DNA of 64,000 nucleotides. It comes from Kitagawia praeruptora (Eukaryota > Streptophyta > Magnoliopsida > Apiales > Apiaceae). A program made the translations under genes and the position numbers. The stretch covers positions 95,453,001 to 95,517,000 of the forward strand of contig CM075344.1 of NCBI GenBank assembly GCA_037693485.1. The letters run 5' to 3'. Below, one piece after another: positions 44,123 through 55,246 of the stretch (position 1 is its first letter; every line of letters begins with the position of its first letter). A model generated the notes under the pieces. That model was not told the DNA's origin and searched no databases. It saw nothing but the letters and a program-made list of their open reading frames with translations.

Positions 44123-46435
44123 GTTAGAATTTTTAAGAACCCACACTTGTTGGGTTCTCTTTTCATGCAATTTAACATCTTTATCAGTAGAAGATTTTCT
44201 TGTAAAGACATTTTCATCAGAATTAACTCCATCAGAATTAGTCTTTATCTTGACAGATGCATGATTAGTATTCAAGTTCTTTGTTTTTCCAAAATTTGCA
44301 CTTTTATTGAACTTAGGCAAAGGCTCATAATAATTATAGTACAAATTATGGTATTCTTCACATGTATAAATAGAATGCCATTTACTGCCACAATGGAAAC
44401 AAGGATTCTGTGGTTTATAGAATACTAATTTATTCCTAATGTCAGACTTAGGAACTACAGTTGGCTTCTTTTTACTCCTCCTGCAATCAATAGCAAGATG
44501 ATTAGAATTACCACAGTTAAAGCATGCTTTTCTTGGTGCATTTGGAATATACTTATAATTATTTTCCTTGTTTATTCCAACTTTACCATTCCTGTTCCTT
44601 TTGACAGTTGGAACTCTCTTCCTATCTGTTACCTCACAGATTCTATCCCTTAATTGCTTCTTGAACAAGAGACCTACATTCTTGTTTTTGACAGTTCTAG
44701 ACTCAGAATGATGTGTAGAAGTAGATCCCTCTTCTAAAGTAGATTTGGGAATTTCTGGATACACATAATTAACTGGTTTTAATTTGGTTTTAGTACTGTC
44801 TGTAACATATCTGTAGGTTTTTGGATTTGTTGAGTCATCAACTATAACTCTTCCAGGGTTAGATGAAACAACCTTTCCATTGTCCTTTTTCTCATTTTCT
44901 GGCTTAGACCCTAGACACTCTTTCCAGTTTTTATCAGAAATAATTTCATGAGTTTTTGTACCAGAATGTGTCCAGGTTCTGAGTTTTTCATTAGCATCTT
45001 TAAGTTGCCTCTCAAGTTCATTACATTTAAACTCCGTTTCAAGTTTCATGTGTTTAGCATTATCACATTCTGCTTGAACTTCATGCAAGAAAATTAACTC
45101 AGCTTCTAGATGATCATTTCTCTTAACAACCTCTGCCATTTCAGATTTTATTCTTGTATTTTCAAGAGATTGACTCCTAAAACTAATATGCAGAGATTTT
45201 AAGAAAGATCTTAGCTCAGAAACATTATTAGTATCAAAATCAAATAAAACTTCAGATACCTTATTTTCACCAGCAGAAGTCTCATCAGTTTTAGCCATCA
45301 AAGCATAATTCACTTTTTCCTCTTCAGAGTCAGATGATGAGTCCATCCAATCCTTGCTTGAAGAAATGAGAGCTTTGGTTTTGGTCTTCTTGCACTCAGT
45401 TGCAAAATGACCCATTCCATCACAGTTATAGCATCTGATTTTTGACTTGTCAAACTTGCTGCTTTTGCCTTCTTTCTTCTTGTACCTGTCTTTGTCAGCA
45501 TTGAAGGTTTTCTTCTGGAATTTCCCTTGCTTCCTAGCCTTTCTGAACTTCATCTTTTTGAAGCCCTTGACTATCATAGCAACCATTTCCATCATATCAG
45601 AATCAGTAGAGTCATCATCAGTATCAGGATCAGACTCAGTATCAGTATCTGATGATGAGTCATCAGGAATTGACTCTTCCACTCTACTCTTTCGGTTATA
45701 AACCTCCTCAGCTTTTCCCTTTGATTTTGATTCAACATTCAAAGCAACAGATTTTGCTTTGACATTTTTCTTGTTCTTCCTCTGTTGAACCTCAAGATCA
45801 TGAGTTCTTAGCATCCCATAGACTTCATCAAGAGACAGCATCTTCAAATCATATTGATGCCTTATGATTGAAGCTTGAGTATCCCACTCTTCAGTTAAAG
45901 CTCTGAGAAACTTGGTATTCGAATCCTCTGGATCATACTCTTTGCCAACCAGTGATAGATTGTTCAGTAAAGTCAAGAATCTATCATACATATCAGTAAG
46001 GCTTTCATCAGATTTAGCATCGAATTGCTCATACTCCTGAATCAACAGAGCCCTTCTGTTTCTTTTGATAGATTCAGTACCTTGACATTGAGTTTCCAAA
46101 GTATCCCAAATTTCCTTCGCAGTCTTGCATGCTATTACCCTGTTAGACATGACATTATCAAGACTGTTATGCAAAATATTCTTTACCTTTGCATCTTTGA
46201 GTACTTGAACCTTTTCTTCTATCGTCCATTCACTCTTTGCCTTAATGACATAGTGTTCAGCAACAGTCTCTGTTCTTGCAACTAGTTTTGTTGGAAGAAA
46301 TGGTCCATCATTGATCCTGTCAAGATACTCAGGATCAGTTGCTTCCAGATACATCAACATTTTCACTTTCCAGGTTGGATACTCAGTCTTCTTGAGAATT
46401 GGAATTTTAATGCTTTCATACTTGCTTGTCGACAT
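44120..46435 (-). CDS. gag: Element 5 gag, intact, three zinc knuckles
   Basis: 771 codons run from ATG 46435 to TGA 44120-44122 with no break; it is the only undamaged gag here. The N-terminal ~230 residues form the copia capsid-type region (TWKVKMLMYLEATDPEYLDR, EIWDTLETQCQG). An acidic Ser/Asp run follows (about 255-285), then a basic Lys-rich stretch. CCHC knuckles lie at 335-348 (CYNCDGMGHFATEC), 638-651 (CFNCGNSNHLAIDC) and 679-692 (CFHCGSKWHSIYTC). A Glu/Lys coiled-coil-like region lies between the first two. The end is basic and Asn/Lys-rich. It should assemble particles and package RNA, perhaps also of related elements. Pol follows after a gap, not an overlap. Confidence 0.93.
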   Translation of the reverse strand: MSTSKYESIKIPILKKTEYPTWKVKMLMYLEATDPEYLDRINDGPFLPTKLVARTETVAEHYVIKAKSEWTIEEKVQVLKDAKVKNILHNSLDNVMSNRVIACKTAKEIWDTLETQCQGTESIKRNRRALLIQEYEQFDAKSDESLTDMYDRFLTLLNNLSLVGKEYDPEDSNTKFLRALTEEWDTQASIIRHQYDLKMLSLDEVYGMLRTHDLEVQQRKNKKNVKAKSVALNVESKSKGKAEEVYNRKSRVEESIPDDSSSDTDTESDPDTDDDSTDSDMMEMVAMIVKGFKKMKFRKARKQGKFQKKTFNADKDRYKKKEGKSSKFDKSKIRCYNCDGMGHFATECKKTKTKALISSSKDWMDSSSDSEEEKVNYALMAKTDETSAGENKVSEVLFDFDTNNVSELRSFLKSLHISFRSQSLENTRIKSEMAEVVKRNDHLEAELIFLHEVQAECDNAKHMKLETEFKCNELERQLKDANEKLRTWTHSGTKTHEIISDKNWKECLGSKPENEKKDNGKVVSSNPGRVIVDDSTNPKTYRYVTDSTKTKLKPVNYVYPEIPKSTLEEGSTSTHHSESRTVKNKNVGLLFKKQLRDRICEVTDRKRVPTVKRNRNGKVGINKENNYKYIPNAPRKACFNCGNSNHLAIDCRRSKKKPTVVPKSDIRNKLVFYKPQNPCFHCGSKWHSIYTCEEYHNLYYNYYEPLPKFNKSANFGKTKNLNTNHASVKIKTNSDGVNSDENVFTRKSSTDKDVKLHEKRTQQVWVLKNSN

Positions 46436-46470
46436 CTTAAGATCGTTTATGATTTAAATTAATCAGTTTA

Positions 46471-46482
46471 GCTCTGATACCA
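46471..46482 (-). promoter_or_regulatory. Element 5 primer binding site
   Basis: TGGTATCAGAGC on the - strand, two bases from the 5' LTR. Perfect initiator-Met-tRNA match. Confidence 0.95.
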
Positions 46483-46484
46483 AT

Positions 46485-46972
46485 TGTTGCCCAGTAAATA
46501 ACAATTGTAGAAGGGGGGTTGAATACAATTGTATAAGATTTTCGACTTAAAACAAATAACACAAGTATGAATCAATAACAGCTTTATTAACTCTGATATA
46601 AAACTGTTACAAAACTCTCTTAAGAAATTCTTATGTTCTTAAGAGCTGCTAGGTTACAATATAACTCGTGTAAGCAATTACATAATGTAAAACCTAAACT
46701 GTGTTTATATAGTGTACACAATTGCACTATCAATTACAAGATATTCTAAATCAATTACATATATCTATAAATGCATATCTTGTATGATAGCTGCATCCCT
46801 ACAAATTAGGAACCGACATATCAATCTTCCTTGATCTCTGGTCTGATGAGAATCTTCATCAAATACTGACCAGCTTCTAATCCTGATAATCCAATACTGA
46901 CGTTGTATTCCTGATGACGTCAGCATCAGTATCTGATCAGATCCTGATCATCTCTTGAATCAATATCTAACA
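46485..46972 (-). repeat. Element 5 5' LTR (488 bp)
   Basis: On the - strand it starts TGTTAGATAT and ends GGGCAACA. The hairpin is at 46501-46532, TATATAAA near 46704-46711, and a palindromic TGACGTCA at 46915-46922, which a bZIP factor could bind. Confidence 0.95.
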
Positions 46973-49948
46973 ATTACTAACTCTCAAATCTCTTCTTGAA
47001 CCCAAACCAGAAGTATTCCTGCCAGGAGGCTTTCCTGAACAAGCAATGCTATGTTGATAACCACCAATCCCTTCTGTTTGTGCTTGAACTGGAATCTTTG
47101 GTCTAGAAAACCAAGGTAAAGGTTTGCTTTGAATCTGTAGAGAATCACTTACAACTTGCGTAGCAACAGAGATTGTATCTACCTTTTTACCTTTGCCTTC
47201 TTCACCCATCACCCCTTTCAGTTTCAACTTAGCATTAAGAGAAGATTTTCTTATCAGTTTCCCTTCTTCTTCTTCTTCCTCTTCTTGAATACCAGATAAA
47301 TTTTCTTTAATTTCAATTCCTTTCCTTGTAGACCTTGAAGCTTTGACAGTCTTCTTTCCTTTCCTAGACTTCAATGCCTTCAAATGTTCTTCTTGTAACA
47401 GCTTTTCTTCAGCATGTATATCTTCAAGTGTAGCCTCAGCATTTTCCTCACAAAAAATCTTAGCAACTAGCTCTTCATCTGTTTGTGGATTGTCAATGAA
47501 TGACAAATCCTTTTGCCTTGAAGTAGAAGAACTCTGAAGATTTGTATTTGCTACTAAATTTGATTTTGATCTTGTAGACCTTCCATGTCCATGTCTTGGA
47601 TTTGCAGTTCTTAACCCCTTATCAGAATTTGCACCTTCTTCATCCAGATGATCCTTCTTTGACAGAGTTTGAGTTTGCTTGCACTTAGTTCTAGCAATTC
47701 TCTCCCCCTTTTTGACATCATCACCATCTGGAATCAGAATAGAGGTGATTAACTCAAGAGAGTTTGCAATAGAGTCAACCTTTTCAGTCAGCAAAAGCTG
47801 ATTATGTTCAACTTTACTCAATCTTTCAGTAAGTGTCTCCTGAGCCTTGGAAAATTGTTGAAATAGCTTGGAATTTGCTCTTTGAGATTTCTCCTCATGA
47901 GTAGCAACCTCTGTTCTGAGGTCAATAAGTGCTTTCTGATTTTCATCAAACCTGTGATTTAAAGACTTGACTTGAATCACTGTCCCTTGTAGACATGTAA
48001 AGATATCAGGATTTGAAATCTTTGAAGAATTGTTCTTGAGAAAGGTAGCTGCTCTGCCAGGAGGAAAAATACAATCTGATTTGTACCAATCTGCAGTTTG
48101 CTTGGACAAATAATTATCATCAATTTCTCGAACAGAAGGTCCAGCAAAGTCTGGTTTCTCTCCTGTTTTCTGTCCATCAATTTGAAATTTTTCATTTTCA
48201 GCTCCTGTACTCATGTCTTCAAAAGAATCACTAACTGACGCATCAGTATGTGCAACTGAGGCAATTTCTTCATTTAAGTCAGCAACTTGTTCTTGAGCAA
48301 CTTGTTTTCCTTGATCACCTTGTGCATGCTCTGAAGAAACAACCTTTGCTGGTTGATCAATTTCCTCACCATGATCAGAAATATGATGTGCATCCGAGTA
48401 TAACTCTGTGTGAGATGCAACCTCTGTATCTTCTAACACAACAGTAGGCTCGTCTGCAACAGCAGTATCAACAGAGTTCGTGGCAACCATGGGTGTTGGA
48501 CTAGATGCTTCAACTTCAAAAGAAAATGGAATGGGACTTACATCAAACTCTTCCATTGCAGGTAATGCATCTCTTTCATCTTTATCAGTCTGAACCTCAG
48601 CAATTACTGGTTCATCAATTCTGAAATTTGTTTCTTCTACAGTAGGTTCTATGATAACCTCTGTCTCAACAGCAGGAATCTTTTTAGAGATATCCTCTGG
48701 AGCTTCAATAACTTGCTCATCATCAGAGTCTGTAAGAATCAACCTCCTCCTTTTTGCTTGAGGCGCTTCAATCACCTCTTCTTCTTTACTAGAGCTGTCC
48801 TCAACTGGTGATGATGAAGGCCTATTTGCCCTTTTAATGACTCTTCTGGTATAAACAGCTCCAGGAGATGTCTGTTTAGCCTTGGAATGCCTTGTATTAA
48901 GAGCAGTATGCTTTTGCCTTTTTGGTTTAGATTGTGGTTGAGGTTGAGTAGTAGTGACTTGCTCAATGTTTATTGGTTCAATGATTGGTTCAGGTTGTGG
49001 CTGTTGTGATGTAGTAGGTACAGTGTTTGGTGTTGGCTCAGGTGATGTAGTAGGGTTAGAGTGTATGGTTTCAGTATGATCAGTGGCCAGTGGTTCAGGC
49101 ATTTATTGTGGTTCTGGTTGTGTTTGTTGTTGTTCACTGTGTGGTGATTGTGAATCTTGAGGTTGATGGAGAAAATTTTACAAGGCAAGTGGCAAAACAA
49201 AAGCAGGTAGGTCTTTACCAACATCCTTATTAGTCATATCAGAGAAAATCCTCTTATTGACTTTAAAGGGCTGAATCACATCAGCTGCATCAATTTCTAA
49301 CCCAGATACACAGGCATTGAATAAAAGTTGACAAAATCTAGCAAAGTATATTGTAGTAGACTCTGACAGTTTATCACCTAAATTCATTAAAACATATCGA
49401 CCAAAATCAAAATTACTGCCATAGAGTAGAGAATACCCAATTTGCAGACTATCCATAGGAATGGCATCCCAGTTGGTGACTTTCTTCTGGAATGTTCTGA
49501 TAATGCAGTCAAAGAAAAAATTCCATTCCTTTCTAAGATTTGGTCGTTTAACACTGCCTAGCTTTGCAAGAGAATCCATGTAACCAATTTCTGTTAGCAT
49601 GTCCCGCAGATTTTGCTCAGAAACAACAACATACGAGGTATGTGTGTCGAAATCCATGGTTTCTCGAATAGTTTGTGGAGTAATCACAAACTCTTGTTCA
49701 TCATGAGTGAAGATCATAGACGGAGTCCCATTCTCTCCTCCATCTACATACTTTGAGTTTTTCCAGAAAGTGGCAATATGAGATGCAGATAGAACAGCTG
49801 GTTCAATCAATGCTTGCCCAATCTCAGAGTCACGGAGAAAATTCTGGATAAGATGAAACGCTTCGGGAGCACGGTCATTCTCAAGTAGAGCTGCAAAATT
49901 GTTAGGAACAAAACGAAGACCAAGAGAAGAAAAAGGTTTAGTTGCCAT
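46973..49948 (-). pseudogene. Element 4 env-like ORF, N-terminal and middle part
   Basis: The start ATG is 49946-49948, chosen because MATKPF matches the element 2 start at 59847; an open stretch further upstream is leader. The first ~250 residues are a conserved globular-looking domain (FHLIQNFLRDSEIGQAL, WDAIPMDSL, YSLLYGSNFDFGR, ESTTIYFARFCQLLF). Proline-rich and basic patches follow (KRRRLIL), then an acidic region, a conserved block (WYKSDCIFPPGRAA), a coiled-coil-like segment and VKKGE. Stops are TAA 49178-49180 and TAA 49103-49105. The ORF is cut by element 5 at ATTAC and continues at 36799. No signal peptide or membrane span is visible. The basic patches suggest nuclear rather than membrane work. 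Confidence 0.82.
47701..47713 (-). promoter_or_regulatory. PPT-like tract inside element 4 env-like ORF
   Basis: AAAAAGGGGGAGA on the - strand within DDVKKGER. The upstream flank TGATGATGTCAAAA is complementary to the 3' spacer (36082-36095 on the + strand is the same strand sense of the pairing partner). Confidence 0.5.
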
Positions 49949-51941
49949 TAGATCAAGAAACGAGTAAGAAATGACAATGAAATTGGTGTGTTTGTAAGGT
50001 GTTTGTGAAAATGTCGAAGTGAAAGACACAAAAGAACTCTGTGGTTGGGTAAAGTGAATATGAGTGAATGTGAATGTGAGAGTAAGAAAATGAATCGATA
50101 TACACAAAAATGATTAGAGTTGTAATTAAAAATTAAAACCCAATCGTTTGTGCATTAAAACACTCAACCTTTCCTAGAGTAATGTGTGAGTGGGACACAA
50201 TAATGGGTGAGTGGGACACGTGTCAATCAGCCAGCGAATCAATTTATCACGCGCAGTAAGATAATAATTATTACCGTTGTCTTTCCTATTATCAAGACAC
50301 TTTACCACATTTACACTCATTAACAGTTGTCAAACAATCTATTTACTCCAAAATTTTCAAATTATCTTAATGAAAATTTACCTTAGGGTACTAGACACAA
50401 TCCAACAGTGTTTGTCAATTTTCCAACTTTATCACTAAAACCCTTTCAAAAATTGCACAGTTGTGAATATATGTGTGTGTGTAGCAGAGGTTACCAAATC
50501 AATTTTTATAGCATCTAATATTTCATAAAATCCATAACATAAATCAAGAAACACCGAATGCACAAACTCTCATATTAAACACTGATTATGTGATGAATGC
50601 TAATTAACTCTGTAGTTCCTTAAATACAGAAATCTGAATAACCCTATTCCTATTGATGTTCATGATTATCCAAGTAAGCACACAGTCGTTATAGACAAAA
50701 AGATCAAGAGATATGTATCAAAGCATCATTCAGTGAGTAACATGCCAGGGATTTGATAAACTCACAAACTCTCAAAGCACACAAGTGTTTAGGTGAAGTG
50801 TTTTCACTCAATTTCAATCAGTAAAAGCAGATACTACCATAGGCTTGAATGTCAACCAAATCTACACTACTTTGAGTACATATATGCACGAATCAAAAGG
50901 ACTTTATTCAAGGGTGTAATTTAGTAAAATCAAACAGATGAGAAGAGATGGATTAAATGAATAAATGGCGAACTGAACAATTTAATAGACCAAAGTGTTC
51001 AGTTGCACTGTTTGTACAAGATGATCAGCATATATACATTTTTTTTTAATGTATATATATATTCACTGAGTAAACTTTTCTTTGTAGAGAAACTCTCACC
51101 TGTTTGCTCTTCAATATACAAATGAATATAACTACTCTTGATATATCAGAATTTAAAAAGGAGCAGTTAATGAGGCTCAAAGGGGTTTACTAAAGGTGGA
51201 ATTTATGAACAGTGTTTGGAGAAAGATGGTAAATCCTAGTACCTTTATCATTTTCATGCACACACATATCATGTAGTCTCAAAATGGTTTAAAACAAGTT
51301 CTAGAGCAACATATTCACTGATGAACATCACACATCAATAAAATCTGATTGATATAAAATGTATCAATCATTTACTTGGCTCAAATTCTCACAGGGTGCA
51401 GACATGAATTTGTACTCACCAAAATCAACAATGACACATCTCAAGTTTTGTAATTTTCACAAGTACAAACAGGAATCATCAAGAACCATGTATATGTCTT
51501 AGGAACAAAGTGTCACTATCAGAGTTTAGATTTCATCAATATCAGAAGTTATTCATGAGAGGCAATGCACACAGTATTCATAGACTCAGAGTTTAGGATC
51601 AAATAAACTAAGAGATGCTATAAATATGAAACAGTATCATGCTGTGTTAATTTACTGCACAATTTCTGATTAGATCAAAGTGACTCAGAAAGAGTCTTGA
51701 TTTAATTACTGAGTTTATCAATTCAGACAAAAATCAATTCAGTATACACAGAGTTTATCAAACATATTAACAGTGTATGACATACGGACATGCTGACAGA
51801 GTTTAACAGTGTTTAAACAAAAACATGTGAACAGAGTATGCATAATAGATTTTAATCAACAAAGTTCACATAACACTTAACAATTCACAGGAAAATGAGC
51901 AACACATCTTATAAGAAAAATTTTGTGTCTAACCAACATTT
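49949..51941 (-). other. Element 4 spacer between RNase H and env-like ORF
   Basis: Non-coding, 2 kb. Close to the env-like start are a 10-bp palindrome GACACGTGTC (50215-50224) and an ACGTGTCCCACT motif (50210-50221, - strand) with a degenerate second copy ~20 bp nearer the ORF. Element 2 has the same motif twice. No ORF is seen on either strand. Confidence 0.65.
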
Positions 51942-54900
51942 TTAGTCAAAACCAGAGACCATTCCTAGTTCATTGACCAGCCTTGTAAATGTTGCTTCAC
52001 TCAAAGGCTTGGTGAAGACATCTGCAAGTTGTTGATCTGTAGACACAAAGTGGAGCTCAATGTTGCCTTCCTCTACATGCTCTCTGATAAAGTGATATCT
52101 TATGCTGATGTGCTTGGTCCTGTCATTGCAATAGCACTCTGATTATCACAGAAAATAGGTATCTTGCTATACCTCAATCCATAATCCAGCAATTGATTCT
52201 TCATCCATAGAATCTGTGCACAACAGCTACCAGCAGCATTATACTCTGCTTCAGCTGTAGATGTGGATATTGATTTCTGTTTCTTGCTGTACCAAGAAAC
52301 AAGTCTGTCACCAAGAAATTGACAACTTCCACTTGTGCTTTTTTTGTCAATTTTACAGCCTGCAAAGTCTGCATCAGAGTAGCCAAGTAGTTTGAAATCT
52401 GATTCTCTTGGATACCACAGCCCTAAAGTTATAGTGCCCTTGAGATACTTAAAAATCCTCTTCACAGCTGTTAAATGTGGTTCTCTTGGATCTGCTTGAA
52501 ACCTTGCACACAAACATGTTGCATACATGATATCAGGTCTACTTGCTATTAAATAGAGTAGAGAGCCAATCATTCCTCTGTAGCTTGTCATGTCTACTGA
52601 TGACCCTATATCTTTGTCCAGTTTAGTTGCAGTTGCCATGGGAGTTGTTGCAGATGAACAGTCAAGCATGCCAAATTTCTTGAGAAGATTTCTGGTATAT
52701 TTTGCTTGATTGATAAAAATACCATCATCTGTTTGCTTCACCTGTAAGCCTAGAAAATAACTAAGCTCTCCCATCATACTCATTTGATACCTGGACTGCA
52801 TGAGCTTGGCAAACTTCTTACAGAGTTTATCATTAGTAGATCCAAAAATAATGTCATCAACATATATCTAAACTAAAAGCAAGTCACTTCCAGATTTGAA
52901 ATAAAACAGAGTTTTATCAATTGTACCTCTGTTGAATCCACTTTCTAAAAGAAATTGAGCCAGAGTTTCATACCATGCTCTTGGTGCCTGCTTAAGTCCA
53001 TATAGTGCCTTGTCTAGCCTGTAGACATGATCTGGATATTTGGATCTACAAAACCAGGTGGTTGTTCAACAAACACTTCTTCTTCAAGTTTTCCATTCAG
53101 AAAAGCACTTTTCACATCCATCTGAAAAACCTTGAATTTCTTGTGAGAAGCATAAGCAAGAAACATTCTTATTGCCTCCAACCTTGCAACTAGAGCAAAA
53201 GTCTCATCATAATCTATCCCCTCTTGCTGTGAATAGCCTTTTGCCACAAGTCTGGCTTTGTTTCTTGTAACAACCCCTTCACTATCAGTTTTGTTTCTGA
53301 AAACCCATTTAGTACCAACAATAGATCTGTTCTTGGGTCTTGGTACTAGTGTCCACACTTCATTTCTCTCAAATTCATTTAACTCTTCTTGCATTATTGT
53401 TATCCAGTCAGCATCTTTAAGAGCTTCTTCAACTTTCTTTGGTTCAGTTTGTGACAAGAATGCATGAAACAGACATTCATTTGTTGTTGCACTTCTTGTC
53501 CTTACTCTTGCATCTGGATCACCAATGATCAAATCAAGTGTGTGAGATTTGGTCCATTTCCTAGCTGAAGGCAATTGACTTCTCTCAGAGTTTGATCCTC
53601 CCCCTCGATCCATGTTCTCCTGAATTTCTTGGTGTCTTTCTTCATTCTCTGAGGCTCCCCCTGAATGTGACTGCTCAGAATGTGAATCATCAGAGATTGA
53701 TCCAGATTTTTCATGTGATTCACTTTCAGAATGTGAATCATCAGAGTTTTGTTCTTCATACTCCCCCTCAACTGGTTCTCTCCTTTGTTCTGGTTGAACA
53801 ATTTCTTCTGTGTTTACCAGTAGAGGTTCAGAGTTTGTATCAACAGAGTCTGTTGGAATTGATCCATCAGAGTTTATTTCATCAGATATTAGATCTTCAT
53901 TTTCAAAATGTAATTGATCATGGTCATTGACATCTTCAAGTCCAGTTATTTTCTTGTCATCAAAAGACACATGAATAGATTCCATGATCACTCTGGTTCT
54001 AAGATTATAAACTCTGAATGCCTTAGTTGACAGTGGATAGCCAACAAAAATTCCTTCATCTGCCTTCAGATCAAATTTGGTCAACTGTTCAGGATGAGTT
54101 TTCAGCACAAAGCATTTGAACCCAAAAATATGAAAATATTTCAGGTTTGGCTTCTTTTCTCTCACCATTTCATATGGTGTTTTTCCATGCTTATTGATCA
54201 GAGTGGCATTCTGAGTAAAACAAGCAGTTTGAACAGCTTCTGCCCAGAAATAAGTTGGTAATTTTGCTTCATCAGGCATAGTTCTGGCAGCTTCTATCAA
54301 AGTTCTGTTCTTCCTTTCAACTACACCATTCTGTTGTGGAGTGCCAGGTGCAAAAAACTCTTGTTTAATTCCTTTGTTCTTGCAAAATTCTTCCATTGTT
54401 GAATTCCTTAATTCAGTTCCATTGTCACTTCTGATAATCTTCACTTGATTCTTTGACCCTTTGTCCAACTGCATTATATGTTCTGCCAGAGTTAATGCAG
54501 TTTCATCCTTCTTTGCTAGAAAATACACCCAAGTGTATCTGGTGTATTCATCAACAATGACTAGAGCATATTTCTTCTTTCCAAGAGACATAACATTCAC
54601 TGGTCCAAAAAGATCAACATGTAGAAGATGATAAGGATCAATAATTAAAGATTCAGACTTGCTTTTGAAAGAGGCTTTTCTCTGTTTGGCCTTTTGACAA
54701 GAATCACACAGGCCTTCTGCATTCAACAAAGACTTTGGAAGTCCCCTCACAAGATCATTCTTTATCAGCTCATTGATGTTGTTTAGATTTAAATGAGAGA
54801 GTTTCTTATGCCACTTCCAACTCTCTTCACTGGACATCCTTGTTGACAGACACACTGCTTTGCCATCAGATTTTGTTGACAATTTTATTTCATAGATGTT

Positions 54901-55227
54901 ATTGTGTCTGTTTCCAACTAGAGCAACTTTCCCTGTAGATTTACTGATCACTTGACAGTATTCAGGTTGAAAATCTACATGATATCCTCTATCACAGATT
55001 TGACTCACAGATAACAGATCATGCTTGAGTCCTGGAACCAGAGCTACATTTGTGTTGATGACACTTCCAAGATTAATATTGCCATATCCCAGAGTATGTC
55101 CTATGTTGCCATCTCCATAGGAAACTTTTGGGCCAGCCTTCTCCACATACTCTGATAGCAGGGCTTTATTTCCAGTCATGTGTCCTGAACATCCACTGTC
55201 CACGACTAAGGTACTTTCCCTGGTGCC
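51942..55227 (-). pseudogene. pol: Element 4 pol, frameshifted
   Basis: It opens at the acceptor-like site (AG 55228-55229) without an ATG. Protease has VDSGCSGHMTG. The pre-integrase region has HKKLSHLN and CDSCQKA. Integrase has HVDLFGPV, RSDNGTEL and VERKNRTL. The linker is Ser/Glu-rich. RT has KALYGLKQAPRAWYE and YVDD. RNase H ends with TAA at 51942-51944. Breaks: a 1-nt deletion near 53042-53046 after PPGFVDP; TAG at 52868-52870 just before YVDD; a 22-nt deletion near 52115-52125 that removes the NPVQHS block of RNase H and shifts the frame. Integrase is unbroken. Confidence 0.93.
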
Positions 55228-55246
55228 CTGCAATCATAAACAATCA
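55227..55246 (-). other. Splice-acceptor-like site at element 4 gag-pol junction
   Basis: On the - strand CTAAC lies a few bases upstream of the gag TGA (55244-55246). TTGTTTATGATTGCAG and then GGC follow. The pol frame carries TGA just before the TTG, so gag and pol do not overlap. Confidence 0.5.

Larger units (their letters stand above)
36800..46972 (-). mobile_element. Element 5: Sirevirus inserted in element 4 env-like ORF
   Basis: LTRs 36800-37287 and 46485-46972 (488 bp each) differ at about four sites. Target duplication is ATTAC (36795-36799 and 46973-46977). It is the innermost and so the youngest insertion of the nest. Gag is unbroken. Pol is joined in frame to the env-like ORF by a deletion that removed the end of RT, RNase H, the spacer and the env-like N-terminus. 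It needs a helper for reverse transcription. Confidence 0.95.

Noticed and set aside
49949..50107. Upstream in-frame extension of the element 4 env-like ORF
   Set aside because: The extra ~53 codons are Phe/Thr/His-rich leader, absent from element 2; MATKPF is the shared start.
51050..51062. Short T-run and TATATA stretch in the element 4 spacer as a promoter
   Set aside because: Simple AT repeat far from any ORF; no partner motif.
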